From contig NZ_CP054916.1 in NCBI RefSeq assembly GCF_013364155.1, positions 4,461,001-4,525,000 on the forward strand: a DNA stretch of 64,000 nt, read 5' to 3'. The notes beneath the pieces are model-generated. The model was given only the letters and a program-made list of their open reading frames with translations. It did no database searches and was not told the DNA's origin. Both the position numbers and the translations under genes were made by a program. Below are positions 57,695-64,000 of this stretch, piece by piece; the stretch's first letter is position 1, and each line of letters starts with the position of its first letter. This DNA comes from Streptomyces sp. NA02950. GTDB lineage: Bacteria; Actinomycetota; Actinomycetes; Streptomycetales; Streptomycetaceae.

Positions 57695-58444
57695 TCAGTT
57701 GAGCGGGGTCAGGTTCCCCGCCGCGACGAGCTGGGGGATCGAGGGGCCGGTCAGGTACTGGAGCCCCTGTCCCGGCTGGCCGAACCAGGGCCGGATCGGA
57801 CCGGCCTCCACCAGGAAGGGCTTGGTGACCCGGTAGAGGTGGTAGCCGAACGGGTAGTCCGGGTCGAGGGTGTTGAGGTTGCCCGGCGGCAGCGCACGCT
57901 CGGTGTAGGGCGTACCGGCCGGGGCGAGGAAGTGGCCGAAACCGCTGCCGAAGAGGTCCACCTTCTGCCCGGCCCTCAGGGTGACGGTGGTCTTCAGCGG
58001 CTCACCGTTGAGCAGTGTCCAGCCGTCCGGGTACGGGTACCACCAGCCGCCCGTCCGCTCGTTCCAGTAGCAGTCCAGGAAGGCGGCGGAGGAGCGATAG
58101 CCGTCCAGCCGCTGGTAGCCCTCCAGCATCCGGCCGATCGCGCCGGTGCGGGGCAGATAGGCCGGGCCCAGCCGCCAGTCGCCCTGGAAGTACCGCTGCT
58201 GCGCGGGGCCGGGGGCCATGTTGGTCCCCCCGACGCGGTCCCTCGTCGGACACGGCACGGGGCGGCTGCTCCCGCTGCTCGGACGGCTGCCCGTGGAGTG
58301 CTGATCGGACGGGGTACCGGCCGGTGCGGCCGGGACCAGCCCCATGGCGACGAACCCGGCGGCAGGCTGCGCCACGGCCGAACCACCGCTGCACAGCAGC
58401 AGCAGCGAGCCCAGGACAACGAGGACGTGTCGAAGAACGCGCAT
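57695..58444 (-). CDS. Secreted TNT-domain NAD glycohydrolase
   Basis: 249 residues from ATG 58444. Sec signal peptide (MRVLRHVLVVLGSLLLLCSG, cleavage likely after AVAQPA). A Cys pair and WYPYPDGW-type middle segment lead to a C-terminal TNT domain of about 95 residues: LFGSGFGHFLAPAGTPYTER, ALPPGNL, YPFGYHLYRVTKPFLVEAGP, IRPWFGQPGQGLQYLTGPSI, PQLVAAGNLTPLN. The conserved Arg (TERALPP), His/Arg (YHLYRV) and Gln (GLQY) positions of this NADase family are kept. Such enzymes cleave NAD(P)+. No large delivery domain is present, so it is a simple secreted enzyme rather than a polymorphic-toxin tip. Paired with the 57311 gene. Confidence 0.88.
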   Translation of the reverse strand: MRVLRHVLVVLGSLLLLCSGGSAVAQPAAGFVAMGLVPAAPAGTPSDQHSTGSRPSSGSSRPVPCPTRDRVGGTNMAPGPAQQRYFQGDWRLGPAYLPRTGAIGRMLEGYQRLDGYRSSAAFLDCYWNERTGGWWYPYPDGWTLLNGEPLKTTVTLRAGQKVDLFGSGFGHFLAPAGTPYTERALPPGNLNTLDPDYPFGYHLYRVTKPFLVEAGPIRPWFGQPGQGLQYLTGPSIPQLVAAGNLTPLN

Positions 58445-58624
58445 CCGGTCTTTCCCCTTGCGTGCGACTCAGTACGAGGGAGCGGTCACGGGGAATATCG
58501 GCGTATTTGCCGGACTCATAGCCTTAGCTGACGTGCTTTCATCAGATCGGCGCAACGCGACCCCACGAATGGATCCGGCGGCCGCACCCCGGCCGCGGGG
58601 CCGGTCCGAATCTATGCTGAGCAC

Positions 58625-59917
58625 ATGAGCGCACACCCCGGCATCGACCGCGGCCACACCGATGACCTGATGGCCTTCCTCCGCGCCAGCCCATCGCCGT
58701 ACCACGCGGTGGGGAATGCCGCTCAGCGCCTGGAAAAAGCGGGTTTCCGACAGGTCGAGGAGACCGCAGCCTGGGACGGTGCGGCGGGCGGGCGGTTTGT
58801 GCTGCGGGGTGGGGCGATCATCGCGTGGTACGTACCGGAGGGGGCGAGCCCGTCCACTCCGTACCGGATTGTGGGCGCTCACACCGACTCTCCCAATTTG
58901 CGGGTCAAGCCGATTCCGGACACCGGAGCGCACGGCTGGCGCCAGATCGCCGTCGAGATCTACGGCGGCGCCCTCCTCAACACCTGGCTCGACCGCGACC
59001 TCGGCCTCTCCGGCCGGATCACCCTCAGAGACGGCTCGCACCGGCTGGTCACCGTCGACCGCCCGCTGCTGCGGGTGCCCCAGCTCGCCGTGCACCTGGA
59101 CCGGGCCGTCAACAGCGAGGGCCTCAAGCTGGACAAGCAGCGCCACATGACGCCGATCTGGGGCCTGGGCGAGGTCGAGGAAGGCGATCTGATCCGCTTC
59201 GTCGCCGACGAGACCGGGGTCGCGGCCGATGAGATCGGCGGCTGGGACCTGATGGTGCACAGCGTCGAACCGCCCGCCTACCTCGGGCGTGACCGCGAAC
59301 TGGTGGCCGGTCCCCGGATGGACAATCTGCTGTCCGTGCACGCCGGTACGGCCGCGCTGGTCGCCGCCGCAGCCCACCCCGACCTCGACGCCATCCCCGT
59401 GCTCGCCGCCTTCGACCACGAGGAGAACGGCAGCCAGTCCGACACCGGCGCCGACGGCCCGCTGCTCGGCAATGTCCTGGAGCGCTCGGTCTTCGCGCGC
59501 GGCGGCGGCTACGAGGACAAGGCGCGCGCCCTCGCGGGCAGCTTCTGCCTCTCCTCCGACACCGGGCACGCCATCCACCCCAACTACGCCGAGCGCCATG
59601 AGCCCGGCCACCACCCGCGCCCCAACGGCGGCCCCATCCTCAAGGTCAACGTCAACCAGCGCTATGCCACCGACGGCTCCGGGCGGGCCGTCTTCGCCGC
59701 CGCCTGCGAGCGCGCCGGGGTGCCCTGGCAGAGTTTCGTCTCCCACAACTCCATGCCGTGCGGCACCACGATCGGCCCGATCACCGCCGCCCGCCACGGC
59801 ATCTCCACCGTCGACATCGGCGTGGCGATCCTGTCCATGCACTCGGCGCGCGAGCTGTGCGGGGCACAGGACCCCAGGCTGCTCGCCAAAGCGCTGACCG
59901 CATTCCTGGAGGGCTGA
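58625..59917 (+). CDS. M18-family aminopeptidase
   Basis: 430 residues from ATG 58625. Metal and catalytic segments in order: IVGAHTDSPNLRVKP, GGALLNTWLDRDLGLSGRI, AGPRMDNLLSVHAG, AAFDHEENGSQSDTGADG, SSDTGHAIHPNYAERHEPGH and SHNSMPCGTTIGPITAARHG. A dinuclear zinc aminopeptidase preferring acidic or neutral N-terminal residues; cytosolic dodecamer in relatives. Its stop directly abuts the next GTG start (TGAGTG), so it is translationally coupled to a regulator. Confidence 0.95.
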   Translation: MSAHPGIDRGHTDDLMAFLRASPSPYHAVGNAAQRLEKAGFRQVEETAAWDGAAGGRFVLRGGAIIAWYVPEGASPSTPYRIVGAHTDSPNLRVKPIPDTGAHGWRQIAVEIYGGALLNTWLDRDLGLSGRITLRDGSHRLVTVDRPLLRVPQLAVHLDRAVNSEGLKLDKQRHMTPIWGLGEVEEGDLIRFVADETGVAADEIGGWDLMVHSVEPPAYLGRDRELVAGPRMDNLLSVHAGTAALVAAAAHPDLDAIPVLAAFDHEENGSQSDTGADGPLLGNVLERSVFARGGGYEDKARALAGSFCLSSDTGHAIHPNYAERHEPGHHPRPNGGPILKVNVNQRYATDGSGRAVFAAACERAGVPWQSFVSHNSMPCGTTIGPITAARHGISTVDIGVAILSMHSARELCGAQDPRLLAKALTAFLEG

Positions 59918-61858
59918 GTGCACTTCTCCCTGCTGGGCCCCGTGACGGTGACCACCGGCCCCCCGGCAGCGGCCGTCGAGGTCCCGCTGGGGGCGGCCAA
60001 ACGGCGCAGTGTGCTCGCCATGCTGCTGCTGCGGCCCAACTCGACCGTCTCCATGGAGCAGTTGACCGCCAGTCTGTGGGAGGACGAGCCGCCCGCCCAC
60101 GCCAAGACCGTCATCCAGGGACATGTCTCCCGGCTGCGCGCGGTCCTGGCCGAGCACGGCGCCGGTGACCTGGGCGTCGAACTCACCACCCACGGCTCCG
60201 CCTATCTGCTGCGGCTGCCCGAAGGGCTGGTCGACGCCCAGCGCTTCGACCACCTGGTCTCCAGCGCCCAGCCGGAGGCCGCCCCGGCCGACGCCGTCCA
60301 GCTGCTGAGCCAGGCACTCGGGCTGTGGCGCGGCCCGGCACTGACGGGGACGGTGGCCAGCCCGCCGTTCGCCGCCGCGGCCCACGCCCTGGAGGAACGG
60401 CGGCTGACCGCGGTGGAGGCGCTGGCCCGGGCGTACGGGGCGCTCGGCGAGCACGACAGGGCCGCGGGTGTACTGCACCCCGCCGCCCTCGCCCAGCCGC
60501 TGCGGGAGGGGCTGATCGCGGATCTGATGCTGGCGCTGTACCGCACCGGGCGGCAGTCCGACGCGATCGCCTGGTTCCACCGCACCCGGGAGCTGCTCGC
60601 CGACGACCTGGGAGTCGACCCGGGGGAGCGGCTGACCGGCGCGTACCAGGAGATCCTGCGGGCCGGACCGGGGGCGGACGCGGGGCGCGGCGCCACCGAC
60701 GGCCCGGCCCACGCCGCGGTCCAGCCGGTGCCCGCGACCCCCGCGCACCCGGTCGCCGCCCCCGCGGCGGCCACGGGGGCGCCGGTGCCCGAACTGCTCC
60801 CCCGGCCCCCGGCCGGGTTCCTCGGGCGCACCGAGGAGCTGACGGAGCTGTCCCGGCTGGCGCTGCCCGCCGAAGAGGACCGCGGCTACGGCGGCGCCCC
60901 CGGCGGCTTCCCGCCCGAGGGCGGCATCACACTCGTCACCGGACCCGCCGGGGTCGGCAAGACCGGTCTCGCGGTGCACTGGGGCCACACGTACGCCGGC
61001 GCCTTCCCCGACGGGCGGCTCTTCGCGGATCTGCGCGGCTTCAGCGGCGGCGAGGAGGCCGCGCCGCTGGAGGTGCTGCGCGAGTTCCTGTTCACCCTGG
61101 GCACCCCGGCCGAGCAGATACCCTCCTCGGCCCCGGCCGCCTCCGCGCTCTACCGCTCGCTGGTCGCCCGCCGGCGGCTGCTGGTGGTGCTGGACAACGC
61201 GCGCAGCTCCGCCCAGGTGCGGCCGCTGCTGCCCGGCGGCCCGCACTGCGCCACGCTGGTCACCAGCCGCAGTCGGCTCGACGGGCTGATCGCCACCGAC
61301 GCCGCCCGTCCGCTGCGGCTGCACGCGCTCGGACCCGAGGACGGCATCGCGCTGCTCGGCGCGCTCCTCGGACCGGAGCGGGTGGCCGAGGACCTGGCCG
61401 CCGCACGGGAGTTGGTGGCCCTGTGCGACGGACTGCCGCTGGCGCTGCGCGCCGCCTCCGCACAGCTGATGGCCCGGCCCCGCTGGCGGCTGGCCCGGCT
61501 GGCCACCGCCCTCCGCGACGAGCGGCGCAGGCTCGCCCTGCTCTCCGCGGAGGACGCCGGGGTGGCCGCCGCGCTGCGCAACTCGGTGGCCCGGCTCTCC
61601 GCGGACGACGCCGCGCTGCTGCGCACCCTGGGCACGGGCTTCGCCCGGGAGGTCAACACGGCGGAGGCGGCGGCCCTGTCGGGGGCGGACCCCGAGCTGA
61701 TCCAGGACTCCCTGGACCGGCTCGCCGAGATGCATCTGCTGGACGAGGAGGCCACCAACCGCTACGTCATGAGCGACCTGGTGAAGCTCTTCGCCCAGGG
61801 CAACGGCAGGGGGGACGGGAGCGCGGACGGGAGCGCCGGAGGCGGCGAACAGCGCTGA
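59918..61858 (+). CDS. AfsR/SARP-like regulator with NB-ARC ATPase, lacking TPR domain
   Basis: 646 residues from GTG 59918 (GGAGGG upstream within the preceding gene). Residues 1-95 are the OmpR-like DNA-binding domain (VPLGAAKRRSVLAMLLLRPN, MEQLTASLWEDEPPAHAKTV). About 100-250 are the bacterial transcriptional activation domain (LVDAQRFDHLVSSAQPEAAP). From 305 comes an NB-ARC module with P-loop TLVTGPAGVGKTGLAVHWGH, Walker B-type RLLVVLDNARSSAQV, ATLVTSRSRLDGL and GLPLALR. AfsR-type proteins usually end in TPR repeats and are about 950 residues; here the chain stops after the winged-helix ARC segment with a Gly/Asp/Ser tail. Its target is unknown. Confidence 0.9.
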   Translation: MHFSLLGPVTVTTGPPAAAVEVPLGAAKRRSVLAMLLLRPNSTVSMEQLTASLWEDEPPAHAKTVIQGHVSRLRAVLAEHGAGDLGVELTTHGSAYLLRLPEGLVDAQRFDHLVSSAQPEAAPADAVQLLSQALGLWRGPALTGTVASPPFAAAAHALEERRLTAVEALARAYGALGEHDRAAGVLHPAALAQPLREGLIADLMLALYRTGRQSDAIAWFHRTRELLADDLGVDPGERLTGAYQEILRAGPGADAGRGATDGPAHAAVQPVPATPAHPVAAPAAATGAPVPELLPRPPAGFLGRTEELTELSRLALPAEEDRGYGGAPGGFPPEGGITLVTGPAGVGKTGLAVHWGHTYAGAFPDGRLFADLRGFSGGEEAAPLEVLREFLFTLGTPAEQIPSSAPAASALYRSLVARRRLLVVLDNARSSAQVRPLLPGGPHCATLVTSRSRLDGLIATDAARPLRLHALGPEDGIALLGALLGPERVAEDLAAARELVALCDGLPLALRAASAQLMARPRWRLARLATALRDERRRLALLSAEDAGVAAALRNSVARLSADDAALLRTLGTGFAREVNTAEAAALSGADPELIQDSLDRLAEMHLLDEEATNRYVMSDLVKLFAQGNGRGDGSADGSAGGGEQR

Positions 61859-62045
61859 CCGACGGCCGTGTTCGCCCGCCGGGTTCGTCCGCCGCGTCAG
61901 CGGGACGACATCGTGGGCGGCCGTCGACGCGGCGCGTTAGTGAGGCGTTAGCGGTGCGGCAGCCGGACAGCAGCCGTACGCCAGCGGGCCCCGACAGTCT
62001 TGAGACGTACCGCACGACGTCCACGACCCGCTGGGGGGATCCACC

Positions 62046-62795
62046 GTGTCGACCACCACCACCAACGCCCGCACCGTCCGCACCGCCGTCGCGAGCCTGA
62101 CCGCGATGGCGGCGGCCATCACCCTCGCCGCCTGCGGCGGCAACGACGCGGACGGGGTCAAGCGGTCCGGCTCCGCCGAGAGTTCGACCGCCGCCCCCGC
62201 CACCCAGGGCTCGGACTCCGAGGGCGGGAAGCAGGACACGAACGCGGGGGGTGGCGCCGACGCCGGTGCCCAGGGCGGCGCCCAGGCCGGCGGTGACGGA
62301 AAGGGTCCCGGCGGCAGCGGCGGTGGGAAGAACGGCGGCGGCAAGAGCGGCGGCACCTCGGGCGGCTCCGGCGGCTCCGGCGCCAAGACCGGCACCTGTG
62401 ATCCGAAAAAGCTGTCGATGAGCGTCAGCTCGGTCCCCCGGCCGGTCAACCACCTGCTACTCAAGGCCACCAACACGTCCGGCGCGACCTGCACCCTCCC
62501 GGGCTTCCCCGCGCTGCGGTTCGACGACGCGCAGGCGGCCACCCCGGTGGCCGAGGCGACCAAGCCGCAGGCCGTCGTGACCCTCGCCCCCGGCGAGACC
62601 GGCTACGCGGGCGTCCTCACCTCCGGCGCCGACGGCTCGGGAACGAACGGCACCAAGGTCACCAAGCTCGGTGTGTACCTCACCGGCTCCGACGCCGTCA
62701 CCTCCGTAGCACTGCCCGGCGGCTCGGTGTACATCGACAGCCGCGCCCAGGTCACCTACTGGCAGAGCGACAGCTCCGACGCGCTGAACTGGTGA
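62046..62795 (+). CDS. DUF4232 lipoprotein
   Basis: 249 residues from GTG 62046 with GGGGGG 7 nt upstream. Lipoprotein signal with lipobox LAAC, then a Gly/Ser/Lys-rich disordered stalk (about residues 40-115) and a DUF4232 beta-sandwich: PVNHLLLKATNTSGATCTLP, GFPALRFDD, VVTLAPGETGYAGVLTSGAD. A common exported family of streptomycetes of unknown function. Confidence 0.92.
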   Translation: MSTTTTNARTVRTAVASLTAMAAAITLAACGGNDADGVKRSGSAESSTAAPATQGSDSEGGKQDTNAGGGADAGAQGGAQAGGDGKGPGGSGGGKNGGGKSGGTSGGSGGSGAKTGTCDPKKLSMSVSSVPRPVNHLLLKATNTSGATCTLPGFPALRFDDAQAATPVAEATKPQAVVTLAPGETGYAGVLTSGADGSGTNGTKVTKLGVYLTGSDAVTSVALPGGSVYIDSRAQVTYWQSDSSDALNW

Positions 62796-62844
62796 CGCCC
62801 CTTCGGACCCGGGCAGCCGACTCCCCTGCGGCTGCCCGCTGACC

Positions 62845-62876
62845 GACGGCCCCCGGCTCCCCCGCCGGGGGCCGTC
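62845..62876. terminator. Hairpin terminator after the DUF4232 gene
   Basis: A perfect 13-bp stem (62845-62857 with 62864-62876) and 6-nt loop, 50 bp past the DUF4232 stop. Confidence 0.85.
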
Positions 62877-62919
62877 CCGTCATGTCCCGCGCCACCGCCG
62901 CCCCCGTCCCGCCCCTGTC

Positions 62920-62981
62920 CGTCCCACGGGATGTCCCAGCAGGTCACGGCGCCGGGCCGGAACGGGACGTCCCATGGGACG
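62920..62981. promoter_or_regulatory. Pair of related palindromes upstream of the NlpC/P60 gene
   Basis: CGTCCCACGGGATG (62920-62933) and CGTCCCATGGGACG (62968-62981); the second is a perfect 14-bp dyad. The two sites are 48 bp apart and 127-180 bp from ATG 63108. They could bind a repeated dimer of one regulator. The rest of 62796-63107 shows no gene. Confidence 0.45.
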
Positions 62982-63107
62982 GCAGCGCCCCCGAAACCCC
63001 CTTCCGAGCGGCTGAGAGTGGATCCCGTCGCCGCGGCGAACCGGCCCGGCGGCCTCAACCGACAGGCACCGACGGACGGTCGGCGCTCTGCGAAGGGGGA
63101 TTCCGAA

Positions 63108-64000
63108 ATGACGCACTCCACCGTGCACGGCCCGCGCCGGACCATGCTGCGCAAGGTCCTCCCCACGATCGCCGCGGCGAGCATCGGCGCCGCCGGACTC
63201 GTGGGCTGCTCCGGCGGCGGCGACGGCGACGGCCATGGCGCCAAGGCGGACACGGCGGACAAGGCGGCCGGAAGGAGCGCCCTGAGCCGTGACACCAAGG
63301 TCAAGGCCAAGGACCCGGGTCTGAAGCTGAAGACCACCAGCGGCGAGTTCGGCACCAAGGCCGCTGCCGCCGCCGACTTCCCCACCTGGGGCACACGCTG
63401 GGTGGTCCACCAGACCCCGGACACCGGCTCCGCCTCGGTCGGGATGATCAATCAGGGCGCCGCGGGCCAGGACCGCATCACCGCCGACTACCAGGTCGAC
63501 ACCGGGCACAAGGTGTGCGAGGACGGGTCCTGCTCGACCTACATGGCCCACATCACCAAGCCGGTCAACGGCTTCCTGAGCGTCCTCGCGGTGGACATCC
63601 CGCAGGACTCGCTGCCCGGCGTCCCGGTGCAGAACGGCGGTCAGCCGCCGAAGCCGCCGCAGACCGGCGGCACCCGCGGCGAAGCGCTCCAGCGCGCCTC
63701 CACCTGGCTCACGGCCAACGGCGGCACCCAGGTGCCGTACAGCCAGGCCAAGATCTGGAAGGACGGATACCGGCAGGACTGCTCGGGCTACGTCTCCATG
63801 GCGCTCGGTCTGAAGGCGCCCGGCACCAACACCGTGGGGCTCACCAGCTCCAGCATCACCAAGCCGATATCCCTGAACGAGCTGAAGCCCGGGGATCTGC
63901 TCATCGACGCCGCCGGCAACAACAACACCCGCCATGTGGTGATGTTCGAGAAGTGGAACGACGCCGCCCACACCTCGTACACCTCGTACGAGCAGCGCGG
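63108..64000 (+). CDS. NlpC/P60-type cell-wall hydrolase lipoprotein, cut by window end
   Basis: 297 codons seen from ATG 63108 with AAGGGGG 7 nt upstream; the frame is still open at the window end. Lipoprotein signal with lipobox VGCS. After a Lys/Asp-rich stretch and a linker (PPKPPQTGGTRGEALQRAST), the catalytic domain has the nucleophile Cys225 in RQDCSGYVSMALGL and the His276 motif RHVVMFEKW. Fold type is NlpC/P60 or a close relative, cleaving peptidoglycan stem peptides. The front half (residues 60-185) does not match a domain I know. Confidence 0.85.
   Translation, partial: MTHSTVHGPRRTMLRKVLPTIAAASIGAAGLVGCSGGGDGDGHGAKADTADKAAGRSALSRDTKVKAKDPGLKLKTTSGEFGTKAAAAADFPTWGTRWVVHQTPDTGSASVGMINQGAAGQDRITADYQVDTGHKVCEDGSCSTYMAHITKPVNGFLSVLAVDIPQDSLPGVPVQNGGQPPKPPQTGGTRGEALQRASTWLTANGGTQVPYSQAKIWKDGYRQDCSGYVSMALGLKAPGTNTVGLTSSSITKPISLNELKPGDLLIDAAGNNNTRHVVMFEKWNDAAHTSYTSYEQR

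Noticed and set aside
58469..61735. Very long open frame on the minus strand opposite the M18 and SARP genes
   Set aside because: It is antisense to two well-recognised genes and its residues (Gly, Gln, Arg, Val) reflect the GC codon shadow; no domain is visible.
62985..63107. TPP or c-di-AMP (ydaO) riboswitch before the NlpC/P60 gene
   Set aside because: A CTGAGA string and GC-rich stems are present, but the other conserved blocks of either riboswitch are missing.

Overview
The window is chromosomal DNA from a high-GC actinomycete, almost certainly a Streptomyces. The evidence is strong third-position GC bias on both strands, frequent GTG starts, a conservon (cvnABCD plus P450), three SpoIIE-type phosphatases, an AfsR/SARP-like regulator, LigB and LigD-polymerase homologues, a Streptomyces-type PHO box, and many ATGA/GTGA translational overlaps. 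I see no rRNA, tRNA, CRISPR array or complete insertion sequence.

Layout. 1-5.7 kb: a PepSY membrane protein (cut by the window edge), a His/Met-rich membrane protein, a SigC-like ECF sigma factor, a NarL-type two-component pair and a Nudix protein. 5.8-8.6 kb: divergent LysR and PhzF-family genes with an operator-like site between them, then a hypothetical protein in frame with a decayed APC permease tail. 8.7-12 kb: molybdate transporter modCBA and a HTH-TOBE regulator. 12.1-17.4 kb: an accessory block bounded by a 21-bp direct repeat. It holds a graspetide-type RiPP locus (precursor, ATP-grasp ligase, PIMT-like methyltransferase) and a separate small operon (XRE-TPR regulator, zinc-motif protein, two micro-proteins). 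17.8-26.7 kb: a sigma-like/zinc-finger/TM/CBM2 fusion, a YbaY-like protein, a two-component system with two secreted products, a divergent CDF transporter and ArsR regulator, and a DUF3105-DUF305 pair.

26.7-36.1 kb: a conservon whose P450 lacks the EXXR arginine, and two SpoIIE phosphatases. 36.2-44.4 kb: LigB, a RibB-fold protein with damaged catalytic motifs under an FMN riboswitch, an exonuclease/endonuclease/phosphatase (EEP) protein, a LysR regulator, a stand-alone LigD-type polymerase and phoX with a PHO box. 44.6-48.6 kb: a TerF-like vWA protein, then a decay zone with a metG pseudogene, a truncated response regulator and a 181-bp element with terminal inverted repeats. 48.6-57.2 kb: L,D-transpeptidase, aspS, a third SpoIIE phosphatase, pirin with an orphan palindromic operator, SseB-like protein and an acyl-CoA dehydrogenase. 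57.3-64 kb: a secreted TNT-domain NAD glycohydrolase with a tightly linked small protein (probable immunity factor), M18 aminopeptidase, a SARP/NB-ARC regulator, a DUF4232 lipoprotein and an NlpC/P60 lipoprotein cut by the window end.

The best candidates for new biology are the graspetide locus with its direct-repeat boundaries, the TNT toxin and putative immunity pair, the riboswitch-controlled degenerate RibB, and the EXXW P450 in the conservon.
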